DNA of 64,000 nucleotides from Niastella soli (lineage in GTDB: Bacteria > Bacteroidota > Bacteroidia > Chitinophagales > Chitinophagaceae). The stretch spans positions 558,001 through 622,000 of the forward strand of contig NZ_JAGHKO010000005.1 of the NCBI RefSeq assembly GCF_017742245.1, in the 5' to 3' direction. Below the pieces are notes generated by a model. The model saw only the letters and a list, made by a program, of their open reading frames with translations, did no database searches and was not told where the DNA came from. The first letter of the stretch is position 1, and every line of letters starts with the position of its first letter. Positions 1 to 7,404 of this stretch are shown here, in pieces. The position numbers were made by a program, and so were the translations under genes.

Positions 1-201
1 AATGACCTTGCCGGTATCTAAAAAATTGGCCGAATATTCAATAATAGTGGGGCTGTGCTGATTAATGTCGTCGAGAAAATTACGAATGGAGCCTTTTTGA
101 AAAGATGGATTATAGGAACGCGCAAATGAACTAACCCTTTGAGCCTGGGTTAATTGTACACAAATCATAAGAACCAAAAATATGCAATACAGTCTTTTCA
201 T
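1..201 (-). CDS. TonB-linked outer-membrane receptor, N-terminal fragment with STN domain (cut by window edge)
   Basis: This reading frame starts at 201 on the minus strand and runs open through base 1, so only the first 67 residues are present. It begins with a clear signal peptide (MKRLYCIFLVLMICVQ, cut after TQAQ). The following stretch (NFLDDINQHSPTIIEYSANF) fits the start of a secretin/TonB short N-terminal (STN) domain, the periplasmic part that contacts a FecR anti-sigma factor in FecA/SusC-type receptors. It lies directly downstream of a FecR gene and an ECF sigma gene on the same strand, which is the usual order. The identity of the rest of the receptor, and so its ligand, cannot be seen. 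A non-receptor STN protein is the alternative. Confidence 0.6.
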   Translation of the reverse strand, partial: MKRLYCIFLVLMICVQLTQAQRVSSFARSYNPSFQKGSIRNFLDDINQHSPTIIEYSANFLDTGKVI

Positions 202-268
202 GCTATAACTCAAGCTATAGCCTGCGATTCACCTGGTTTTTTTAAGCCAATATGTACAAAGAACTAAT

Positions 269-1270
269 TTAATTTCGATAAAATAACATTTTATCCTTTT
301 CTTTTTTTACTTGGAAACCGGTGATCAGCTTGAGTTCTTCCAGTACCTGTTCCAGAGGTTGGTTATTAAAATGAACAGTTACGGGAATGGTGTTGGCAGA
401 ATTTGGCAAACTGGGGTCCAGATCTACTATAATTCCGTAGTAATGAGAGATATCTTGTAGCACTTGTGGAAGTGCGGTATTATTAAAATTAAGTTGGCCC
501 GATCTCCAGGCTAAAAAATTAGTGTCAGCTACCTGATCCTGGTAAAAGTGATGGTCCTGTTTTAAAACAGCCCGTTGACCTTTGGTGAGATAAACCTGAT
601 TATTGTGTTCTTTTTTATCAGCTACATTCACTTTACCGGTAACTACCACTACTTCATCGTCTGCATCGGTGGAATGAACCAGGAAAGAAGTGCCGAGCAC
701 TTTTACTTCAGCATGATCGGTTATTACTAAAAAGGGTTGATGTTCATTATGTTGTACGGTAAAAAAGGCTTCACCGGTCAATTTTACCCGGCGTTCTTTT
801 TTATCGAAATGCTTCAGGTATTGGAGCGTGCTGCCTTTGCGTACGGTTACCACCGATTGGTCGGGCAGTGTAATATTTTCGTTTTGGGCTACCGCTGTAA
901 AAGATTGCCATTGAGAGGAGCGTTGCCACCAATAACCACCCGCTGCCATACCCGCCACTATTAAAATAACGGCCGCAGCTTTTGAGGTAGAGGAGAAAAA
1001 TCCAGAAATAATGAGGTGAAAAGGCTTTTTGTCCCGGGCTGTTAATTGGGCGATCTGGTCGTCCAGTTTTGCCCAGGCAATATCCGCATTAAATTGAGGT
1101 TCAGCCAGTAAGCGGCCGCTTTTTTGCCAAATAACAGCCATGTCATCAAATTCCTGTTGACAGGCCGTGTCTGATTGCAGCCATTGTTGCAGGTCAGCTA
1201 ATTCCTGGGGAGTGGCTAATCCCTGCAGTTGTTTTGCTATAAGGCTAACTATATGATCTTTTTCGTTCAT
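269..1270 (-). CDS. FecR family anti-sigma factor
   Basis: This is an inner-membrane anti-sigma regulator of 333 residues that would hold its ECF sigma factor until a TonB-linked receptor signals. The order is a cytoplasmic N-terminal part with a short helical FecR N-domain (about 1-90), one membrane segment (AAAVILIVAGMAAGGYWW, about 98-115), the periplasmic FecR beta domain (about 125-240, with KLTGEAFF and VKVLGTSF) and a C-terminal DUF4974 domain (about 255-330, LNFNNTALPQVLQDISHYYG) that meets the receptor STN domain. It lies 50 bp after the ECF sigma gene (1321-1887) and 67 bp before the receptor start at 201, all on the minus strand, so the three form one operon. The domain call is firm; the signal is unknown. 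Confidence 0.92.
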   Translation of the reverse strand: MNEKDHIVSLIAKQLQGLATPQELADLQQWLQSDTACQQEFDDMAVIWQKSGRLLAEPQFNADIAWAKLDDQIAQLTARDKKPFHLIISGFFSSTSKAAAVILIVAGMAAGGYWWQRSSQWQSFTAVAQNENITLPDQSVVTVRKGSTLQYLKHFDKKERRVKLTGEAFFTVQHNEHQPFLVITDHAEVKVLGTSFLVHSTDADDEVVVVTGKVNVADKKEHNNQVYLTKGQRAVLKQDHHFYQDQVADTNFLAWRSGQLNFNNTALPQVLQDISHYYGIIVDLDPSLPNSANTIPVTVHFNNQPLEQVLEELKLITGFQVKKEKDKMLFYRN

Positions 1271-1320
1271 TCAGTATGTGGTGCTGTTGTAAAAACATTA
1301 AATTATTGTTTACCCCTACT

Positions 1321-1887
1321 TTATGACGTCAAAAACATAAAAATTGTGCACAGAAAAATTGTCAATCCCTGTTTTTTCCGGATGTAGGACCGTAAGATCT
1401 TTAATGCTTTACCCATTTGATTTTCAACCGTTTTTATAGAAATCCCAAGTGAATCGCTGATCTGTTTGTAAGTAAGGTTGCTCACCCGGCTTAATACGAA
1501 TACTTCCCGGCATTTGGGCGGCAGGTTTTCGAGCGCATTCTTTAAAAGGGTATCATAATCGGCTTCAGGAGTAGCGGAAGGGCTGGGGCGTTCTTCCCCG
1601 GGTGTATCAATGATCTCCTGGCCATTGAAATCGCCGAGCACCGTTTTTTGTTTTTTTTCCTGAAAGCTCAGGCAATTGTTGCGGATGGCAGTATACAAAT
1701 ACCAGGTCAGTTCTTCTGACCCAATAAGATTTTGCTTTTTTTCCCAAACCCGCAAAAAGGTCTCCTGAACAATATCCTCACAACTATGCGGTTCTTTTAC
1801 AATAGTATAAGCATACTTGCATAGCGGTTCGTAATGTTTATAAAAGGTTTCCTGGAATAATCGATATAATTTTTCAGCCTCGTGCAT
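1321..1887 (-). CDS. RNA polymerase ECF sigma-70 factor (FecI-like, Bacteroidetes type)
   Basis: This 188-residue protein has the two ECF regions. Region 2 is about 15-85 (YEPLCKYAYTIVKEPHSCEDIVQETFLRVW) and region 4 about 115-170 (LPPKCREVFVLSRVSNLTYKQISDSLGISIKTVENQM), the helix-turn-helix that reads the -35 element. It is first in a minus-strand operon with FecR and a TonB-linked receptor. An unusual point is the C-terminus: after the region 4 helix and a basic RKK it ends in a hydrophobic tail (LTIFLCTIFMFL). The same kind of tail occurs on three other ECF factors here. A divergent ECF gene starts at 2220. Confidence 0.93.
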   Translation of the reverse strand: MHEAEKLYRLFQETFYKHYEPLCKYAYTIVKEPHSCEDIVQETFLRVWEKKQNLIGSEELTWYLYTAIRNNCLSFQEKKQKTVLGDFNGQEIIDTPGEERPSPSATPEADYDTLLKNALENLPPKCREVFVLSRVSNLTYKQISDSLGISIKTVENQMGKALKILRSYIRKKQGLTIFLCTIFMFLTS

Positions 1888-2219
1888 ATGGGCGTACGGG
1901 AATCATTTCATTAAATGTAATAAAAAGTACAATGGCAATGGTATAGGATGATGCCACAATATACAAGATACCCGGCAATGTGCAATAAAGGAGGAGGACT
2001 GAAATGGTGTTACTTAATAGTGGGCAGTCCTGAGTTATGGAGAGAAAATAACATATATATACAGGTTATTTGTCTTGCCGGTAATTTTTACCAAACTTAT
2101 TTTGGCTGTAAGCTTTAATATTCGATATTCGTTTAGTTACATACAAAGAGGGGGATTTTAATAACTGCAAATAAATTTCAAACCAACCTGGTTGCGCAGG
2201 AAGGGGGACGTATTGAGGA
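1888..2219. other. Intergenic region between two divergent ECF sigma genes
   Basis: This 332 bp AT-rich gap must hold the promoters of both sigma operons. I see no gene, no repeat array and no convincing TAnnTTTG box in it. It is one of the few long gaps in the window without the short-unit repeat arrays found elsewhere. Confidence 0.5.
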
Positions 2220-2822
2220 ATGAAACATAATTTTCAGGACAAGTCTCTTTTACAGGAGTTTAAAAGAGGTGATGCAAATGCATTCAGGGCCGTGTATGAT
2301 ATGTTTTTCCCAAGCCTTTGTTTTTTTGCAAAACGATTGGTTGACAATGAAGGGGAAGGGGAGGACATTGCCGCCGACAGTTTTGTGAAACTGTTGAACC
2401 GGCACGACTCCTTTGATACATTGCCAAACATCAAAGCATTTTTGTACATTACTACCCGTAATGCCTGTTTGAATTATCTTCGTTATTCGCAAAGGCAACA
2501 CTCCTCAAAAAGAGAACTGAACAGACTACAGGAAAAAACTGAAGAACATGCACTGAGTCATATGGTGCATGCGGAAGTGCTGCGCGAAGTGGAGTTTGAG
2601 ATTGAACAACTTCCCAATCGCTGCAGCGAAATTTTTAAGCTGATCTACTATGAACGCAGGTCGGCCGATGAAATAGCTGAACTATTGGGGATTTCGATCA
2701 ACACCGTTTGGGTGCAACGGGCCAAAGCCATCCAACTGATACGTACCAACCTGTTAAAAAAAGGTATGCTTACCGCACTGTTATGCTTTCTGGTAATGAC
2801 CGATAACAATCTGAAAATGTAA
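2220..2822 (+). CDS. RNA polymerase ECF sigma-70 factor (FecI-like)
   Basis: This is a 200-residue ECF sigma factor. Region 2 is about 20-90 (YDMFFPSLCFFAKRLVDNEG, then EDIAADSFVKLLNR) and region 4 about 125-180 (LPNRCSEIFKLIYYERRSADEIAELLGISINTVWVQR). It ends in a short hydrophobic tail (MLTALLCFLVM). It is divergent from the sigma gene at 1887 and is followed after 361 bp by a FecR gene (3184). That gap is filled by a repeat array, which is longer than the usual spacing in such operons. It most likely forms a second cell-surface signalling unit, but no receptor gene follows its FecR. Confidence 0.92.
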   Translation: MKHNFQDKSLLQEFKRGDANAFRAVYDMFFPSLCFFAKRLVDNEGEGEDIAADSFVKLLNRHDSFDTLPNIKAFLYITTRNACLNYLRYSQRQHSSKRELNRLQEKTEEHALSHMVHAEVLREVEFEIEQLPNRCSEIFKLIYYERRSADEIAELLGISINTVWVQRAKAIQLIRTNLLKKGMLTALLCFLVMTDNNLKM

Positions 2823-3116
2823 TCATAGATCCAATTCTTAGTTCACTGTTCATTGAACCTGAAACCGGCAGTCGGCCCCCGACAAGTCGGGAGACGGCAA
2901 ACGGCAAACGGGAGACGGCAAACACACCTTCCAGGCGACCGGGAGACCAGGTCCTTCGATTGCGCTCAGAACTCACTCAACAACCCTGTAACCCAATAAC
3001 CTAAGAACCCAATAACCTAAGAACTTAAAAACAGAAGCTTAGAATCAAGAAAGCAGGACTTTATACTGAAAACTGTGAGCCTGGAACCCGAAACCCCGTA
3101 ACCCCGAATCCGAAAT
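2823..3116. repeat. Degenerate short-unit repeat arrays (GGCAAAC and AATAACCT families)
   Basis: The gap between the sigma and FecR genes holds heptamer units of the GGCAAAC/GGGAGAC type (about 2865-2925) next to a small palindrome CCCGACAAGTCGGG (2878-2891). Octamers of the AATAACCT/AAGAACCC type follow (about 2981-3032), then GAACCCGAAACCCC-type units (about 3075-3116). The G-rich part comes first and the C-rich part second. No reading frame here looks like a protein. Confidence 0.75.
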
Positions 3117-3183
3117 ATTTCCACTTTGTATAAAGGAGTAACATTGAAATAGTGTTTAAATATGTATACGAGGTCATGTAATT

Positions 3184-4476
3184 ATGGACACTGAATTGAA
3201 TACATCAGGCATGGAAGAAGTAGATTATTTGGCAGCCTTGCTGCTGAAGCAGTTACGGAATGAAATAACCGAAGCTGAACTACAATTCCTGGAGAACTGG
3301 AAGGCCAGTCACCCTTCTCATGCCCTGGTAAGTGAGCTGGTAAATGATAGTGTTCAATTGCAGAACGACCTGCTGGCCATGAAACAGGTTGATATGGAAG
3401 GCAGGTGGCAACAGATCAGTGCTCAGGTTAATCTGTTGAAAAAGCCGGTGCCTTTGTTTCGTCGCTGGTATACTTACGCGGCAGCTGCGCTGGTATTACT
3501 GATCGCCGGTGCTATTACCTGGCCCTACTGGAAGACCGCCAAAGCCCCGGAACCAGTGGTGATAAATGAAAAATATCTCCCTGCTAATATTAGTATCTCA
3601 CCCGGTGGAAATAAGGCCGTGCTTACCCTTTCCAATGGATTGGAAATAAACCTGGAAAATGCGGCCAATGGAAAAGTAGCGCAGGAAGGGAATGTAATGG
3701 TGATGAAGCAAAAGGAAGGGGAGGTGAAGTACGAACAGACGAACAGCCCCTCGGGCGATGTAATGGCCGGAGAGATTTTGAATACTTTAAGTACACCCCG
3801 GGGCGGACAATACTCCCTGGTATTGCCAGATGGCAGTAAAGTATGGTTAAATGCAGCTTCCTCTATAAAATACCCCACTCATTTCGCAACCCATGAAAGA
3901 AGGGTGGCCATCACCGGTGAAGTTTACTTTGAAGTAAAAAACCTTTCCGCAAAAAGAGGAAAAAGAAAGCCTTTTATTGTAGATGTGCTTTCAGCAACTG
4001 GAAGTCCGGGCGCGGTAGTAGAAGTGCTGGGCACTCAGTTTAACGTTATGGCGTATAACGATGAAAGCGCCATTACGGCAACCCTTGTAAATGGAAAAGT
4101 GAAAGTGTCAGTACCGTCTGCCCAGGATAACAATTTCAAATTATTAGTTCCCGGCCAACAGGCACAAATTGCACAGGCATCAAATGCGGTGGCCACAAGC
4201 GAGTTAATTAAAGTAGTGAAAGTAGATGATATGGATGATGCACTGGCCTGGAAACGAGGCTTTATTTCTTTAAACAACTCTGATATCAAATATATCATGC
4301 GTTCGCTTTCCCGCTGGTACAATATAGATGTAAATTATCCCGGTAAAGTACCTGATTTTAAATTCACCGGTTCCATTCCCCGCTCAGAGAACATCTCCAC
4401 CGTGATCAAAACAATGGAGTATGCCGGAGTACACTTCAAGCTGGAGAAAAACAATACGATAAGCGTGTTGCCATAA
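3184..4476 (+). CDS. FecR family anti-sigma factor
   Basis: This 430-residue anti-sigma regulator of FecR type has a helical cytoplasmic N-domain (about 10-80), a membrane segment (YAAAALVLLIAGAITWPYW, about 97-116), a FecR domain (about 197-320; LPDGSKVWLNAASSIKYP, ITGEVYFEV, VEVLGTQFNV) and a C-terminal DUF4974 domain (about 355-430; ISLNNSDIKYIMRSLSRWYN). It should pair with the ECF sigma factor at 2220. The expected partner, a SusC/TonB-linked receptor, is absent: the next 460 bp carry no gene and the following gene is on the other strand. The receptor may have been lost or be encoded elsewhere. Confidence 0.92.
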   Translation: MDTELNTSGMEEVDYLAALLLKQLRNEITEAELQFLENWKASHPSHALVSELVNDSVQLQNDLLAMKQVDMEGRWQQISAQVNLLKKPVPLFRRWYTYAAAALVLLIAGAITWPYWKTAKAPEPVVINEKYLPANISISPGGNKAVLTLSNGLEINLENAANGKVAQEGNVMVMKQKEGEVKYEQTNSPSGDVMAGEILNTLSTPRGGQYSLVLPDGSKVWLNAASSIKYPTHFATHERRVAITGEVYFEVKNLSAKRGKRKPFIVDVLSATGSPGAVVEVLGTQFNVMAYNDESAITATLVNGKVKVSVPSAQDNNFKLLVPGQQAQIAQASNAVATSELIKVVKVDDMDDALAWKRGFISLNNSDIKYIMRSLSRWYNIDVNYPGKVPDFKFTGSIPRSENISTVIKTMEYAGVHFKLEKNNTISVLP

Positions 4477-4939
4477 TTATTATTCCTGCTTTCACCGACT
4501 GTTTATTGGCTTTCATAAAAAACAAATGCGCCGGTAATGGACATATTGTATTAACCGGATGAGATGTAGGAGCGAGCGTTTTTGGCCATGCAAACCCTCA
4601 CAATAGTATGCAGTGGCTTAACCAATTTCCGGTAATCCATAGTATGCGATCACTACCAGCGCAGGAGTATAACACTAATCATACAAGACCATGATAAACC
4701 TTATCTTATGAAATATAGACGATGGAACTTACAGTTGAAGTAACGGATTGGAAAGCTTTTATAAATAAGAATTATCATCACCTGAGATAAAGCCGCTCAC
4801 ATAAAGATACAATACCGGGTAAGCGATTTCCAAATTTCATGAAGGGAAACATTTTGCCAAAAAAGTCAAAAACGGATATTTATTTTAAAGGCATATATAG
4901 TCAATTATGGCTAACTAACAAACTCAATAACAAACTTAC
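4477..4939. other. Gene-free region after the orphan FecR
   Basis: This 463 bp AT-rich stretch lies between a plus-strand FecR and a minus-strand AraC gene. I find no protein-like frame, no receptor remnant I can recognise, no clear terminator hairpin and no short-unit repeat array. Confidence 0.5.
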
Positions 4940-5920
4940 TTATTCTACATGCTCTTTACTACGTTCCCTTGCCGTTATATTATAATACTTTTTAAACGCC
5001 TTTGAAAAAGCACTAAGGTTGGTGTAGCCCACTGCTGAAGCCACCTGCGATACGGAGAATTTTTTGCCCGATAATAACTGCCAGGCTTTTTCCATGCGTA
5101 CATCCCGTAAATAGTCGGCCGGACTGCTTTGATATAACTGTTGAAAACCGGTCTTTAATTTATAATCATTCAGTCCGGTAAGCAGGGTCAGTTCCTTTAA
5201 GGTCCAGTCTTTTTTAAGATCGGCCTCCATTTTGGTCCTGGCCTGATATATTGCCTGTGCTTCGTCCATGGAAAGCGATACTGGTTCCCACATGGGGTTT
5301 TCGGAAATGTTTTCGAGACAGGAGGTCAACAAGGTCAATGACCTTGCATGCAGGGACGTTGCCGGGCGTTTACCAGCCTGCATTAATTGATACACCTGGG
5401 TTAACAGCGGACGGTTGGCTACCTGGTTTACCGGCGTTAACATGGCGGGTTGCTGTTGAATAACTTTTTTATGAAAATCATTCATAAGAACTAAAGGTGG
5501 TAGCTTTTGAGACAAAACATATACGGGATAATGAATGTCAATAGAAAAGTACACTCCGGCATTTTGAAAATGAATACGGTGGTTTTGAAAAGGAAAATAC
5601 AACAGGTTGTATCCCTGCTCATAAAATAACAGGTTGCCCAGCCCTTCAATATGATAATGAAGATGATTGATAAGATGGAATCGTAATTTTAATAAAGGCT
5701 CAAATTCCTGCATTGTGATGGTGCAGCCCCGGTTCATTAAAAAGTGTTGTAACCTGATGGAAATACCTTCGGTTTGTAATTGTTGAAATAGTACATGGCC
5801 GAAATCACCCGATGCTGATACTGATGAGGCGCCGGGGATAAGATAATTAGTCAGCATTTCAGGAAGCTGATCAGTAAAGGACAGTTCCTTGTAATTATCT
5901 GCAATCAATTTTATTTGCAT
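4940..5920 (-). CDS. AraC family transcriptional regulator (PchR-like)
   Basis: The C-terminal 100 residues carry the double helix-turn-helix of AraC/XylS regulators: WTLKELTLLTGLNDYKLKTG for the first and FSVSQVASAVGYTNLSAFSK for the second, then FKKYYNITARE. The N-terminal part lacks a clear cupin signature and resembles the effector domain of PchR-type regulators that sense siderophores; that resemblance is weak. The start chosen is ATG at 5920 (MQIKLIADN), where protein-like sequence begins; the frame stays open to an ATG at 6061 (373 residues). It is divergent from an acyltransferase gene at 6420, a common arrangement for a regulator and its target. Confidence 0.85.
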   Translation of the reverse strand: MQIKLIADNYKELSFTDQLPEMLTNYLIPGASSVSASGDFGHVLFQQLQTEGISIRLQHFLMNRGCTITMQEFEPLLKLRFHLINHLHYHIEGLGNLLFYEQGYNLLYFPFQNHRIHFQNAGVYFSIDIHYPVYVLSQKLPPLVLMNDFHKKVIQQQPAMLTPVNQVANRPLLTQVYQLMQAGKRPATSLHARSLTLLTSCLENISENPMWEPVSLSMDEAQAIYQARTKMEADLKKDWTLKELTLLTGLNDYKLKTGFQQLYQSSPADYLRDVRMEKAWQLLSGKKFSVSQVASAVGYTNLSAFSKAFKKYYNITARERSKEHVE

Positions 5921-6419
5921 ACCTACCAATGATTTTATGGGCCATTTTTCACAAAATGATTCACCTTGCCTGCCCAGGTTGACAATAGCATACACCTCCC
6001 GGTAATGGGTTGTATTTTTGAGAACAACGATCAGTAAATGAAATCCAATCAGGTGAAACACCTATTGCCAAACGTTAGAAATTGTTCCGCTAATGCAGTG
6101 CGATCATCAGGCCCTTGTGGGAGTTTTGTAGGTATGCTTATATGCATGTAGAGATAGCAACTGCACCGGCTAAAGATAAGGGAATTTTTCCCCAATCACT
6201 TACGAAATCGGATTTAAAATTAGTGTTAAAACTAACGGTGGTTTTTAACCGGAGTGACACAAAAAAACAGCTGCCGATGTTCGTTTCGCCAAAAAAAATA
6301 GTTTACTTTACCTGTAAACGTTGATCTTCCCGCAGCAAGGTGATTTTAATAGTGCAAAAACATCACCTTTATCCGATACCCCAGTTTTTTTTAAAAATAG
6401 TCACTCTATCTTATCTTAT
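5921..6419. promoter_or_regulatory. Divergent promoter region between the AraC regulator and the acyltransferase
   Basis: About 500 bp separate the two divergent genes. It includes a 6-7-6 inverted repeat, GTTTAC (6301-6306) and GTAAAC (6314-6319), about 100 bp before the acyltransferase start, which could be an operator. Small frames here (for example 6115-6324) do not look like proteins. Confidence 0.35.
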
Positions 6420-7028
6420 ATGACAACCTTATCCCCTAATTCACTTTGCCAATCCCTTGACGCAAGGAAAGAACAACCCATTGTATTTCAAAAAGAGCTG
6501 GTGCCGGGCTACCACATCAGTCTTCGCCCCGTATCAGTGCACACCGATCAGGATATAAACGCCATTCACAATTGGCTGTCGGCCGGCTATGGCCAAAAGG
6601 CGGGGCTGCCCATTGACCAGCTGCGTGTATTTTTTATTTTGATGGGCGAAAGCACCTATGCGCAGGCTTTTATGGTAATGCTGAACCACCATACTCCCAT
6701 TGGCCAGTTTGAAGTATACCAGGTTGAACAGGATGAATTGAACGATGCCATTGATACCGGTGAAAGTGATTATAGAATGTATATTCCTGTAATGCCGGTT
6801 ATAGAATCACATCCTGATGTAACCATACAAATACTGCATGCCTGTCTTCACTATTTCTTTTCCTTTTCTGAAGTGAACCGGATCTTTTGGGTAGTACCCG
6901 GAAATGATAAAGAGCGTAACAGAATAGCCATAAAAACAGAAGGGCTATTATATAAAACTTTAGACCAGGGAGGGCCGGATGCCGATCAACCCGCGAAAGT
7001 TTACCAGTATAAGCGCGTGCAGATTTAA
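6420..7028 (+). CDS. GNAT-fold acyltransferase of the IucB/AlcB siderophore type
   Basis: This 202-residue protein resembles the acyl-CoA N-acyltransferases that acylate N-hydroxylated amines in siderophore synthesis. Visible matches are an N-terminal INAIHNWLSAGYGQKAGLP segment, a central PIGQFEVYQVEQDEL strand and a C-terminal VNRIFWVVPGNDKERNRIAI segment, which correspond to the substrate and acyl-CoA parts of the fold. The start at 6420 is preferred over 6321 because the extra 33 residues are low-quality sequence. The divergent AraC gene may control it. No other siderophore gene is near, so the substrate is not known; a lysine or other amine acyltransferase is possible. Confidence 0.6.
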   Translation: MTTLSPNSLCQSLDARKEQPIVFQKELVPGYHISLRPVSVHTDQDINAIHNWLSAGYGQKAGLPIDQLRVFFILMGESTYAQAFMVMLNHHTPIGQFEVYQVEQDELNDAIDTGESDYRMYIPVMPVIESHPDVTIQILHACLHYFFSFSEVNRIFWVVPGNDKERNRIAIKTEGLLYKTLDQGGPDADQPAKVYQYKRVQI

Positions 7029-7404
7029 TGTCGGTACATAGTCATATTAAGTAATTTTATCATTCCCGGTGGCCCCATGGCCTCTTATTTAAAGTAAAGG
7101 CATCATTAACACTATATAGATCAATTAGCAAAAACGTTTGGGTAATGCATTACCCATTTTGGGGAAGCATGCCCTGAATGGGGATGATATATAGTAATAT
7201 GATCAACTGTTTATGTAAAAAACTGACCCAAAAACTGTATGAATCACGACAAAAAAAACGGAACGCTGTTTGAGAAACAACACAGCAATATTGTATTGCA
7301 GCAAACAGCTAATCAACCCCAACGAAAGTTAGCCAATCGGTTGCCATACAATCCCCATGGTAATAGCTCAATAAATTTTAAAAGAAAATTCTAAATAACC
7401 TGAT
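7029..7404. other. Leader region of the giant kinase gene
   Basis: This 376 bp stretch has no array or hairpin that I can identify. It contains a 51-codon frame at 7239-7394, listed separately, that ends 10 bp before the kinase start. Confidence 0.4.
7239..7394 (+). CDS. Possible 51-residue basic small protein upstream of the giant kinase
   Basis: An ATG at 7239 opens a 51-codon frame ending in TAA at 7392-7394, only 10 bp before the kinase start codon. The product is polar and basic (starts MNHDKKNGTLFEKQHSN, ends SINFKRKF) with no signal peptide or membrane segment. The tight spacing fits translational coupling, but the composition is not clearly that of a protein, and a chance frame of this length is common. 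Confidence 0.25.
   Translation: MNHDKKNGTLFEKQHSNIVLQQTANQPQRKLANRLPYNPHGNSSINFKRKF

Noticed and set aside
2823-3116. Arrays as insertion-sequence remnants
   Set aside because: No transposase fragment, terminal inverted repeats or target duplications were seen at these elements.
6115-6324. 69-codon plus-strand frame upstream of the acyltransferase
   Set aside because: Lies in the divergent promoter region and contains a candidate operator; no protein features.
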